NCBI GenBank assembly: GCA_035286665.1
Contig: DATECY010000103.1
Coordinates: 1 to 32,596 of the forward strand
From: RBG-16-68-21 sp035286665
Lineage (GTDB): Bacteria; Actinomycetota; Acidimicrobiia; Spongiisociales; UBA11373
Length of the DNA: 32,596 bases
Direction: 5' to 3'
Below are positions 1 to 7,393 of the stretch, piece by piece. Below the pieces are notes generated by a model. The model had not been told where the DNA came from, did not search any database, and saw only the letters and a list, made by a program, of their open reading frames with translations. Within the stretch, counting starts at the first letter, position 1; every line of letters starts with the position of its first letter. Made by a program: the position numbers and the translations under genes.

Positions 1-110
1 TCGACATCCGCTGGAACAAGGTGACCCTGGCATGTACGACGCACTCGGCCGGTGGCTTCACCGAACGCGACGTCGCCCTGATCGAGGTGATCGACGGCTG
101 GAAGAGGTGA
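1..110 (+). CDS. 4a-hydroxytetrahydrobiopterin (pterin-4a-carbinolamine) dehydratase, C-terminal fragment
   Basis: The 5' part lies outside the window. Reading from base 3, 35 codons run to a TGA at 108-110. The fragment begins DIRWNKVTLACTTHSAGG and continues through FTERDVALIE, which matches the C-terminal end of the PCD/DCoH fold, where families typically show DIRWN-V---L-THDAGGLTE-D. The usual D of THDAGG is S here. The enzyme dehydrates 4a-hydroxytetrahydropterin during pterin cofactor recycling; in many bacteria its physiological partner is unclear. It converges with the thioesterase gene, whose stop lies 24 bases downstream. The call rests on a short stretch but the motif is distinctive. 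Confidence 0.75.
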   Translation, partial: DIRWNKVTLACTTHSAGGFTERDVALIEVIDGWKR

Positions 111-134
111 CGCCGAGGCAGCCGCGCCCGCACC

Positions 135-920
135 CTACCCCCGCGGCAGCAGCGCCAACTGACGGGACTGTGCGACGAGGCGACCTGTGGAGTCCCACAC
201 CTCGCCGTCCTCCTCGAGGAACCCCCCGGTGATGAACCTCGTGGTGAACGCGCATGCCAACCACCCAGGAGCCGGCCTGGCGCGCACATGGGTGGTCAGC
301 TCGAGCGTGGGGACCCACGCCAGAGGCAGGTTGGCGAAGAACACCGTGGGAGGGAACGCATCGACGGCGACGAGAAGGGCGAGGGTGTCGATCGGCTCCT
401 CATCTCGCAGCCGGAACCACCCGGACACCCGCGGAGCGCCGGGGACGTTGGTGAGATCACCCATCTCTGGATGGAGGCGCAGCTCTACCCTTCCCACGAA
501 GGGCGGAGGGAAGGTCCCGGTCGGCTCGATCGGGACACACTCGGCGGGAGGGGGTAGATCGGGAGGACCGGCCTCGAGCCGCTCGAGTCCGACCTCGCCG
601 CCGAGTTCTCCGAAGCTGCCCAACAGGGCGAGCACCGGCGTGCCGCCGGCAGACATCGTCGCCCCCGCGGTCGCCAACCTCCGTCCCTCCTTGAACACGG
701 TCGTGGCCACCGAGACCGGTCCGGGATGGCCCGGAGAGAGAAAGTGAGCGGTCACCGAGACCGGATCTGGACGACCCACCGCCATCGACGCCGCCCTGGC
801 GGCGATGGCGAGAAGATAGCCCCCGTCGGCGTTGCCAAGGATGTCCCACCCCGGGGCGATCTCGCCATCCCAGGTCCCATCGGTTGCCGACACCACCCGG
901 GACGCCTCGGCGAAGGTCAT
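135..920 (-). CDS. Acyl-CoA thioesterase-like protein (TesB-type double hotdog)
   Basis: The 261-residue protein has two apparent hotdog repeats. The first carries GNADGGYLLAIAARAA (about 29-44) and the helix/strand pattern RPDPVSVTAHFLSPGHPGPV. The second holds VSGWFRLRDEEPIDTLALL and ends with an ELTTHVRARP strand and QSRQLALLP. This resembles the thioesterase-like 4HBT_3/TesB superfamily that hydrolyses acyl-CoA thioesters; the substrate cannot be read from the sequence. The ATG overlaps the era stop as ATGA, so it is the last gene of the phoH-era operon and is probably translationally coupled. I see no membrane segment or signal peptide. Family assignment is fairly secure; the precise activity is inferred. 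Confidence 0.7.
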   Translation of the reverse strand: MTFAEASRVVSATDGTWDGEIAPGWDILGNADGGYLLAIAARAASMAVGRPDPVSVTAHFLSPGHPGPVSVATTVFKEGRRLATAGATMSAGGTPVLALLGSFGELGGEVGLERLEAGPPDLPPPAECVPIEPTGTFPPPFVGRVELRLHPEMGDLTNVPGAPRVSGWFRLRDEEPIDTLALLVAVDAFPPTVFFANLPLAWVPTLELTTHVRARPAPGWLACAFTTRFITGGFLEEDGEVWDSTGRLVAQSRQLALLPRG

Positions 921-1789
921 AGCCCGAGCCGTTCGATTGCGCCGGGATGCTCCTGCCAGTCCTTGACGACCTTTGCCCGCAGGTCGAGGTGGATCCTGGT
1001 AGCCAGCCGTCGCTCGAGTTCGACCCGCGCCGCCGAGCCGGCCTCCTTGATCAGCGACCCTCCCTTGCCCACCACGATCCCCAACTGGCTGTCGCGCTCG
1101 ACGATCAGTTTGGCGATCACTCGGGTGATCCCGTTGGGCTGCAGCAGGATCTCCTCGACGACCACGGCCAGTGAATGCGGCAGCTCCTCGCGAAGCCGGC
1201 CGAGGAACTTCTCCCGGATGATCTCGCCGACGAGGAACTCCTCTGTCTGGTCGGTCGGCATGTCCAGCGGGAAGAACTGGGGCCCCTCGGGGAGCATCGC
1301 CCGCAGCTCATCCACGATTGGATCGAGGTTCCTTCCCTCGAGTGCGCTCACCGGCACATAGGCCGCAAAACCCCACTCCCCCGCAACGGCGAGACGCTCC
1401 ACCACCTCGTCGGGCCCGGCCAGATCGGACTTGTTCACCACGCACACCACCGGGGTTGCCGTCGCCACCAGCCGGCCGGCGATCAGCCGGTCCCCCGGCC
1501 CGATCTTTCCGGTGGCATCGATGACGAACACCACCGCATCGGCATCGGCGAGCGACGCGCCGACGACCGAATTGAGACGCGCCCCGAGCGCGGTGCGCGG
1601 CCGATGGAGCCCGGGAGTGTCGACGAAGACGACCTGGATGTCGTCGCCGTTGAACACGCCGCGGATGTTCGTCCTCGTGGTCTGCGGCCGAGGCGACGTG
1701 ATGGCGACCTTGGTCCCGACCAGGCTGTTCACCAGAGTGCTCTTGCCGACGTTGGGCCGGCCGACGACGGGTACGAATCCGGACTTCAC
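917..1789 (-). CDS. era: GTPase Era
   Basis: Era is a Ras-like GTPase that binds 16S rRNA near its 3' end and helps 30S assembly. The 290-residue protein has the usual length. Visible motifs are G1 GRPNVGKS (10-17), the switch I stretch with PQTTR (35-39), G3 DTPG (57-60) and G4 NKSD (119-122). A C-terminal KH RNA-binding domain follows with the GKGGS loop near residue 240. The start is a GTG that overlaps the TGA of the upstream CBS-domain gene (GTGA), and the product begins KSGFVPVVGRPN as in other Era proteins. It sits in the classical ybeY-corC-era order. Nothing looks missing. Confidence 0.97.
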   Translation of the reverse strand: MKSGFVPVVGRPNVGKSTLVNSLVGTKVAITSPRPQTTRTNIRGVFNGDDIQVVFVDTPGLHRPRTALGARLNSVVGASLADADAVVFVIDATGKIGPGDRLIAGRLVATATPVVCVVNKSDLAGPDEVVERLAVAGEWGFAAYVPVSALEGRNLDPIVDELRAMLPEGPQFFPLDMPTDQTEEFLVGEIIREKFLGRLREELPHSLAVVVEEILLQPNGITRVIAKLIVERDSQLGIVVGKGGSLIKEAGSAARVELERRLATRIHLDLRAKVVKDWQEHPGAIERLGL

Positions 1790-2958
1790 CTGACGGACAC
1801 TCGAACCCTGGAAACGCGCCGACCCTGGACACGATCGGCGGTGAGCACGAGGTGATCGATGTCGAACGACTCCCCCTCTTCCGGCACCCGGCCGGCGAGC
1901 CCGAGCACGAGGCCGCCGACCGTGTCCCAGTCGTCGTCGGGGATCTCGTGACCGACGAGATCGCCGAGGTCTCCGACCGCCATCCTGGCATCCACGAGAT
2001 ACTCGCCGTCACTCAGCAGCTCGACCATGGGCTGCTCGACGTCGTACTCGTCGACGATCTCCCCGACGATCTCCTCCAGCAGGTCCTCGATCGACACCAG
2101 GCCGGCGGTGCCGCCGAACTCGTCGACCACCACGGCGAGATGCACCTTGGAGGCCTGAAGTTCCCTGAGGAGCTCGGACACCCGCTTCGTCTCGGGGATG
2201 AGGTGCACCGGCCGCATCAGCCTGGTGACGGGGCGAGGCCCCTCTCCGGCGTCGAACAGGGTGAGGAGGTCTCGGGCGTACAACACGCCCACGATGTCGT
2301 CGAGATCGTCGCCCGTCACCGGGATGCGAGAGCGTCCCCGGGCGATCACGAGGTCGAGTGCCCGGTCGGTGTCCTCGGAGGCCGAGATCGTGATCATGTC
2401 GGTGCGGGGGACCATCACCTCGCGCACGATGGCATCGGTGAACTCGAGCACAGAGGAGATCAGCTCGATCTGCTCGGCATCGTCTGCGTCCTCGTCGGCA
2501 TCATCCGATCCGTCGTCGTCGTCTTCGTCGTAGATGAAGTCGGCGGCGCGCCGACCCATGGCCACCGCCGCCGCGAGCAGAGGCGCCAACCGGTAGGCGG
2601 GACCGCGCGGGGTGGCCCTGCCGAAGGACCGCGGCAGGGTGTCACCGAGCAGCACGAGAGCGATGCCGAGGGCGACCAAGGCGACGGCGAGGAGCCACCC
2701 CGAGGCGATCGACGAGAGCGCCCAAGCCGCAGGAATCGCCGCCGAGACGAGCAGCGCCGCATGGACCATTCCCAGCGAGGGCTGAATCGTCACCGGCTCG
2801 TCCAGCAACTCGGCCACGATCGCGGCGCCGCGGTGATGCTCGGCGGCGTCGCGCAGGGCATCCGCACGGTGGGTTCGGACCAATGAGGCACCCCCGAACC
2901 GGAGGGCAGCCGCAAACCCGGTCAACACGACGGCGAGGCCGAGCGCCACGGCGGTCAC
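1786..2958 (-). CDS. CorC/HlyC-type CBS-domain membrane protein (CNNM-like N-terminus)
   Basis: The N-terminal ~140 residues contain a hydrophobic segment at about 3-20 and further ones at about 65-105, as expected of a DUF21/CNNM transporter domain. A very acidic linker follows (about 144-162, almost all D/E). Next come the family signature VMVPRTDM (182-189), a CBS pair with RSRIPV and VVDEFGGTAGLVS, EDLLEEIVGEI, and a C-terminal CorC_HlyC domain. The family is linked to Mg/Co efflux or to membrane-bound regulators; no substrate can be assigned. The GTG start overlaps the ybeY stop (GTGA). The conserved position between ybeY and era supports the call. The acidic linker may bind divalent cations, but this is a guess. 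Confidence 0.88.
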   Translation of the reverse strand: MTAVALGLAVVLTGFAAALRFGGASLVRTHRADALRDAAEHHRGAAIVAELLDEPVTIQPSLGMVHAALLVSAAIPAAWALSSIASGWLLAVALVALGIALVLLGDTLPRSFGRATPRGPAYRLAPLLAAAVAMGRRAADFIYDEDDDDGSDDADEDADDAEQIELISSVLEFTDAIVREVMVPRTDMITISASEDTDRALDLVIARGRSRIPVTGDDLDDIVGVLYARDLLTLFDAGEGPRPVTRLMRPVHLIPETKRVSELLRELQASKVHLAVVVDEFGGTAGLVSIEDLLEEIVGEIVDEYDVEQPMVELLSDGEYLVDARMAVGDLGDLVGHEIPDDDWDTVGGLVLGLAGRVPEEGESFDIDHLVLTADRVQGRRVSRVRVSVR

Positions 2959-3419
2959 TTGAGGGACCTCCCGATCAGCGCCAGAAGCTCGTCCTCGCGA
3001 TGCTCCATCGCATCGGCGCGGGCGTCGTCGTCGTGGTCGTATCCGATCAGATGGAGGATCCCGTGGGCGAGCAGCAGGTGAAGAAAGTCGTCATAGATGA
3101 AGTGCTCGGCCTCGGCCCGCACCGCGATCTCGGCGGGGCAGAGGAACACGTCCCCGAGGGTCACGGGCGGTTCGTCGGGAAGCCGACGAGGCGCCTTGCC
3201 CGGTTCGAGATCCTCCAACGGGAAGGCGAGGATGTCGGTCGGCCCGGACCGGTTCATGAATCGCTCGTTGTACTCGGCCATCTGCTCACGGCCCACCAGC
3301 ATCACCGCGAGCTCGGTGTCGGCGGCAAAGCCCTCGGCTTCGAGCACGGCGACCGCGAAGCCACGGAGCGATGCCGCGTCGACCGGATGGTCCTGTTCGT
3401 CGCTGAGGAACACGTTCAC
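2955..3419 (-). CDS. ybeY: Endoribonuclease YbeY (rRNA maturation factor)
   Basis: YbeY is a single-domain metallo-endoribonuclease involved in 16S rRNA 3'-end processing and ribosome quality control. The 154 residues include the zinc-binding HGxLHLxGYDH signature, read here as HGILHLIGYDHD with H119, H123 and H129. Upstream are the conserved NxxFxxxxGPTDILAFP stretch (51-67) and LGDVFLCP (89-96). The GTG start overlaps the pgpH stop as GTGA, and the stop overlaps the next gene the same way. Neighbours phoH and era are its usual partners. Complete and canonical. Confidence 0.96.
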   Translation of the reverse strand: MNVFLSDEQDHPVDAASLRGFAVAVLEAEGFAADTELAVMLVGREQMAEYNERFMNRSGPTDILAFPLEDLEPGKAPRRLPDEPPVTLGDVFLCPAEIAVRAEAEHFIYDDFLHLLLAHGILHLIGYDHDDDARADAMEHREDELLALIGRSLK

Positions 3420-5695
3420 GTCGGCTGTACACCTCCCACACCAGGGAAGCCCGGGTACGGGATACGGGTGTGGTAGTACCCGATCATGGCGTCCACAAAG
3501 GCTTCCTTGATTCGGGTCAGCTCACCGAAGGTGACGTCGGACTCCTCGAGCTGTCCGTCTTCGACCTTCTCGGCGATGATCCCCTCGACCAGCTTGCGAA
3601 TGCTCTCGCTCGTCGGGTCCTCATGCTGGACAAGCGCTCGTGTCCCCGCCTCGGTGGCGTCGCCCAGCATGACGATGACCATTTCCTTGGTCTTCGGTTT
3701 GCGGCCCCGGTGGCGGTAGTCGGCCGGATCGAACCGATCCCCGTAGGTTTCCTCGGCCTTGTGGAGGAAGAAACGCATCAGGCTGGTCCCGTGGTGGGTG
3801 AGTATTCCCTGGGCGACGTCGGGAGGGATCCGGTACTCCCTGGCGAGACGGAGCCCCTCGGCAACATGGCTGCGGATGATCGATGCCGACTCCTCGGGGG
3901 GCAGCCGATCGTGCGGGTTGGTCACCCCGAACTGGTTCTCGACGAAGTACTTGGGCTGCACGGTCTTGCCGAGGTCGTGGTAGTACGCCATGGCGCGCGC
4001 CAGCAATGGGTTGGCGCCGACCGCCCGCGCCGCCCGGTCGGCGATGTTGCCGACGAGGACCGAGTGGTTGAAGGTGCCCGGTGCCATCTCCTCGACACGG
4101 CGGAGCGCCGGGTGGTTCCGGTCGGTGAGGTCGAGGAGCGTCTGCGTGGTGGTGATGCCGAACGCCGTCGACAGGATCGGCATGATCCCCAACGCCACGA
4201 CTCCGGTGATGATCCCGCTCACGAACCCCCACACCATCGACAAGACGATGGTGTCCTGTCCGTAGAAGAACCAGGCGAGCGCCGCCACCGAAGGCACCTG
4301 GATCACTGCGGAAAAGACGACCGCCAGGTTCAGTTGGGCGCGCGAGGCCACCGACGACACGAGCGGGATCGGCGCCAGCGTCGCCATGCCCGCAAAGACG
4401 ACCAGGGCGAGGTCTCCGGTGCTGAGTGCGGTGAAGGCCGCCACCGGGACCGCCATGAGCACCGCGATCCTGGCGTCGAACAGGTTCGCTGCCAGGTATC
4501 CGAACAATGCGGCGGGGAGGAGGAACCCGAGTTCCACCTGATCCCTGGCGACCAGGGCGGGGACCCGTGACGCGATGGCGGCGAGCACGATCAACATCCC
4601 GAAGAGGCCGACCATCTTCGGCTGGCGCCAGAAGTCCTCCGTGACCCGTGCGACGAACACCATCGCCAGCAGCACGACGAGTGCTGCGATCAGCGTGAGG
4701 GCGCGCACCGGGGTGACCGGATCACCGAAGTCGAGGAGACCCAACTCCTGAATCGCCTGCAGCGCCACGGCGTCGACGCGTTCGCCTGCCCCGACGATCT
4801 TCTCCCCGGCCAGATAGGACTTGGTCTGGTCGGCAACCGCCGCCTCGGCCTCGAGCCGGGCAACCTGGGTGGCGTTCTCGTCTTTGAACTCGTTCGCCTG
4901 GAGCGTCACCGACAGTAGGTCGGCCACGGCCGCCTCGGCCGCCGGCCGTATCTCCACCGGGACGAGCACGAGCGGACGAGGCTGGGTGACGAGGCGGCTC
5001 CTCACCGACTCCAGCTCGGTCGATCGGATGCCATCGAGCAGGAATTGCTGAGCGGTGTCGAGGGCCGCCGTCTGCAGGTAGGAGAACAGCTGCTCGTTCG
5101 CCGGAAGGTCACGATCGCTGTTGACCATGGCGACCATCGCCTCGATGGTCGTGTCCCGCAGCAGCGGATGAAGCACCTTGAGCCGAGCGATCTGGTCCTC
5201 CAGCGACGGCGGCTCTGGAGGGAGGGTGGTCGTGGTCGTCGACGACGTCGTGGTGGTCTCACCATCGGTCGTCTCGGATGACTCCGGCGCCACGGTCGTC
5301 GTCGTCTCCTCCGTGGTCGTGGTCGCCTCGGTGGGCGGCGGGGTGATCGAGTCGGGATCGTCGACGACGATCACCACCGGTTGCGCGGCGTCGCTGAGGT
5401 TGGAGAAGAACTCAGCGATGCCGGCAAGCACGGTCTCGGTCGCTTGGGTGTCGGTCCGGTACACGTCGTCGACGGCCGCGGCAGCATCGGCTCGCTGGCG
5501 TTCCGTTTCGTTGACGTCGACCACTTCGACTGGTCCCGAGGCGATGAACGTCTGCGGAGCCGGCTCCCCGACACTCAGTGAAACCGGCTCCGGCCCGGTG
5601 TCGCGGCCGATGATGAGAGCAAGGGAAGTCAACACCAGCGTGGTGGCGAGGATCGCGATCTTGGTGAGCGCCGAGATGCGCGAGGCGATCCTCAT
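3416..5695 (-). CDS. pgpH: PgpH-type 7TM-HD phosphodiesterase (c-di-AMP hydrolase)
   Basis: The 759-residue membrane protein has the PgpH/YqfF architecture. It has an N-terminal transmembrane helix (about 10-30) and an extracytoplasmic 7TMR-HDED region to about 325. A 7TM bundle follows (about 330-510), then a cytoplasmic HD domain. Metal-ligand candidates are all present: H544, the HD pair H573-D574 in YYHDLGK, H610, H634/H635 and D679. Proteins of this family hydrolyse c-di-AMP to pApA. An unusual Thr/Ser/Glu/Pro-rich tract (about 119-163) is inserted in the extracytoplasmic domain. The ATG overlaps the phoH stop (ATGA) and the stop overlaps ybeY (GTGA). The phoH-pgpH-ybeY order is common in Firmicutes and less so in well-known Actinobacteria. 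c-di-AMP specificity is inferred from the family. Confidence 0.92.
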   Translation of the reverse strand: MRIASRISALTKIAILATTLVLTSLALIIGRDTGPEPVSLSVGEPAPQTFIASGPVEVVDVNETERQRADAAAAVDDVYRTDTQATETVLAGIAEFFSNLSDAAQPVVIVVDDPDSITPPPTEATTTTEETTTTVAPESSETTDGETTTTSSTTTTTLPPEPPSLEDQIARLKVLHPLLRDTTIEAMVAMVNSDRDLPANEQLFSYLQTAALDTAQQFLLDGIRSTELESVRSRLVTQPRPLVLVPVEIRPAAEAAVADLLSVTLQANEFKDENATQVARLEAEAAVADQTKSYLAGEKIVGAGERVDAVALQAIQELGLLDFGDPVTPVRALTLIAALVVLLAMVFVARVTEDFWRQPKMVGLFGMLIVLAAIASRVPALVARDQVELGFLLPAALFGYLAANLFDARIAVLMAVPVAAFTALSTGDLALVVFAGMATLAPIPLVSSVASRAQLNLAVVFSAVIQVPSVAALAWFFYGQDTIVLSMVWGFVSGIITGVVALGIMPILSTAFGITTTQTLLDLTDRNHPALRRVEEMAPGTFNHSVLVGNIADRAARAVGANPLLARAMAYYHDLGKTVQPKYFVENQFGVTNPHDRLPPEESASIIRSHVAEGLRLAREYRIPPDVAQGILTHHGTSLMRFFLHKAEETYGDRFDPADYRHRGRKPKTKEMVIVMLGDATEAGTRALVQHEDPTSESIRKLVEGIIAEKVEDGQLEESDVTFGELTRIKEAFVDAMIGYYHTRIPYPGFPGVGGVQPT

Positions 5696-6732
5696 GTGGG
5701 TCTCTTGATCTTCTCGTCGTAGATCCGGTAGGCCTCGACGATGGTGGCGACGATGCGATGACGCACGACGTCCTCGGCCCCGAGGGTGACGAAAGACACC
5801 CCGGGTATGTCGCCGAGCACGTCGCCGATCTGACGGAGCCCGGACGCCTTGCCGGACGGCAGGTCCACCTGGGTGACGTCGCCGGTGATCACCATCGTCG
5901 AATTGAACCCGAGGCGGGTGAGGAACATCTTCATCTGCTCGGGGGACGTGTTCTGAGCCTCGTCGAGGACGACGAACGCATCGTTGAGCGTGCGGCCGCG
6001 CATGTACGCCAGGGGAGCGATCTCGATGGTTCCCCGCTCCATGAGCCGCTGGGTCTCGTCCGGCCCGAGCATGTCGTAGAGGGCGTCGTACAGCGGCCGC
6101 AAGTAGGGATCGACCTTGGCAGCGAGGTCGCCGGGGAGGAACCCGAGGCGTTCACCGGCTTCGACGGCCGGCCGGGTGAGGATCAGTCGGGTCACCGCGC
6201 CACTCTGGAGGCCCGACACGGCCAGCGCCATCGCCAGGTAGGTCTTGCCGGTGCCGGCAGGGCCGATACCGAAGACCACGGTGTTCTGCCGGATGGCATC
6301 GAGGTAACGCTTCTGGTTCAGGGTCTTGGGGCGAATGACTTTGCCTCTGCCCACCGCCACGCCGTCGCTGAAGAGGGCCGAAGGACTGGTGACCTCAGCC
6401 TTGACCAGATCGATCACCTGCCGCACCCGATCGACATCGAGGGTCTGGCCCTCGCGCACCAGGACGAGCAACTCCTCAAATGTCGTCTTGACGAGTGCCG
6501 TCGTCGCTTGGGCACCACTGATACGCACTTCGTCCCCGCGGGCCACGATCTGCGCGTCGAGATACGCCTCCTCGACCAGGCGCAGGAAGGCGTCGCGCTC
6601 GCCAAGGAGCGCCAGCATGAAATGATCACCAGGGACGCGGAGCGTGACCTCGTGAACGGAGGCTTGCGTCAAGGAGATCCTCGATACGAGGGGATCATTG
6701 GGACGGGACAGTATATCGCCGAAGGGTGCCAC
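5692..6732 (-). CDS. phoH: PhoH-family ATPase
   Basis: The 346-residue protein has the PhoH fold, a P-loop ATPase related to superfamily 1 helicases. Walker A is GPAGTGKT (157-164). TRPAVEAGERLGFLPGDL follows (about 187-203), and Walker B/motif II is LDEAQN (256-261). A GDVTQVDLP motif III-like segment comes next. PhoH is genetically tied to RNA metabolism with YbeY; its exact reaction is unsettled. I used the GTG at 6732, which starts 10 bases after the regulator's stop with a G-rich run just upstream. The first ~25 residues are poorly conserved-looking, so a slightly later start is possible. It opens the set of 4-nt overlapping genes. Confidence 0.93.
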   Translation of the reverse strand: MAPFGDILSRPNDPLVSRISLTQASVHEVTLRVPGDHFMLALLGERDAFLRLVEEAYLDAQIVARGDEVRISGAQATTALVKTTFEELLVLVREGQTLDVDRVRQVIDLVKAEVTSPSALFSDGVAVGRGKVIRPKTLNQKRYLDAIRQNTVVFGIGPAGTGKTYLAMALAVSGLQSGAVTRLILTRPAVEAGERLGFLPGDLAAKVDPYLRPLYDALYDMLGPDETQRLMERGTIEIAPLAYMRGRTLNDAFVVLDEAQNTSPEQMKMFLTRLGFNSTMVITGDVTQVDLPSGKASGLRQIGDVLGDIPGVSFVTLGAEDVVRHRIVATIVEAYRIYDEKIKRPT

Positions 6733-6742
6733 CCCCCGGACG

Positions 6743-7222
6743 TCACACTTCGGTGGTGAGACCAGCGTCGCGAAGACGCTCGGAAAACGCCTCTTCGGAT
6801 TGATCGATCAACAAGGCGAGGAGGCGCAGGTCGTCGCGGCGGATCGTCAGCACCTTCCCGTTGAAGTCCTGGCGCATCATCTGGATCGAGCGGAGGAAGC
6901 GGGTGAAGATCACCGAATCGGTGCCGGACAAACGCTCGAGACGATTCAGGTCGATGGTGACGCCGCCGCTGGGCAACGGCTCCATGGTGCGCACGCCGGA
7001 TTCATCCTGCGGCATGAATTGGGAGATCGGGACCTGGAAGAACTGCGAGAGACGCTGCAACCTGGGCAGCGAGAGGCTGCGCTCGCCCCGCTCATAGGCG
7101 CCGACCACGGCGGCCTTGAATTCTCCATTCGACAGTCGCTGGACGTCCTGAAGAGACAGACCTCGCTGACGCCGAATGGACCGGAGCCTGCCTCCGACCA
7201 ACTCGTTGTAGGTCGCCGTCAC
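6743..7222 (-). CDS. bldD: BldD-like transcriptional regulator with c-di-GMP-binding signature
   Basis: Starting at the GTG at 7222, which has a GGAGGGAG ribosome site about 10 bases upstream, the product has 159 residues, close to Streptomyces BldD. The N-terminal domain is an XRE/HTH_3 helix-turn-helix (about 8-70: GGRLRSIRRQRGLSL, VVGAYERGERSLSL). The C-terminal domain carries RQDFNGKVLTIRRDD. This satisfies the BldD ligand signature RxD-x8-RxxD with R117, D119, R128 and D131. In Streptomyces this motif binds a c-di-GMP tetramer that dimerises the repressor. The frame stays open to 7315, but that extension has no family resemblance. It is first in line with phoH and pgpH, 10 bases before phoH, so it probably controls or is co-transcribed with that operon. 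Confidence 0.85.
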   Translation of the reverse strand: MTATYNELVGGRLRSIRRQRGLSLQDVQRLSNGEFKAAVVGAYERGERSLSLPRLQRLSQFFQVPISQFMPQDESGVRTMEPLPSGGVTIDLNRLERLSGTDSVIFTRFLRSIQMMRQDFNGKVLTIRRDDLRLLALLIDQSEEAFSERLRDAGLTTEV

Positions 7223-7282
7223 GGCCTGGCTACTCCCTCCGCCGGTCCGCCGACCGGGCCCTCCACCGAATTCCCCGCGACA

Positions 7283-7300
7283 CCACCGAGTGTTCGGTGG
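7283..7300. promoter_or_regulatory. Perfect 18-nt inverted repeat in the bldD-phoH leader (candidate operator or hairpin)
   Basis: CCACCGA and TCGGTGG form perfect 7-base arms around a GTGT loop. It lies between the predicted transcription start (about 7309) and the regulator's GTG (7222). It could be an operator bound by the downstream regulator itself or an RNA hairpin in the leader. Its role is inferred from position only. Confidence 0.45.
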
Positions 7301-7315
7301 GAACGCGCTGCGCAC

Positions 7316-7345
7316 ACACTAGCGACCGAAGTCGGGCACCGTCCA
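7316..7345 (-). promoter_or_regulatory. Candidate housekeeping promoter for the bldD-phoH-pgpH-era operon
   Basis: On the minus strand TGGACG (7345-7340) and TAGTGT (7321-7316) are separated by 18 bases. They approximate TTGACR and TAnnnT, the usual actinobacterial vegetative consensus. The site sits in the only sizeable gap (7223-7393) upstream of seven co-directional genes. Confidence 0.4.
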
Positions 7346-7393
7346 CCGCGGCAGTGGGGTCGCTCGAGGTCATGGGGAGCATCCGCGTCCGGC

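Noticed and set aside
1852..2886. 344-residue open frame on the plus strand opposite the CorC-like gene
   Set aside because: A shadow frame typical of high-GC coding DNA; the residues are rich in R, G, D and H with no domain pattern, and the minus-strand gene is clearly real.
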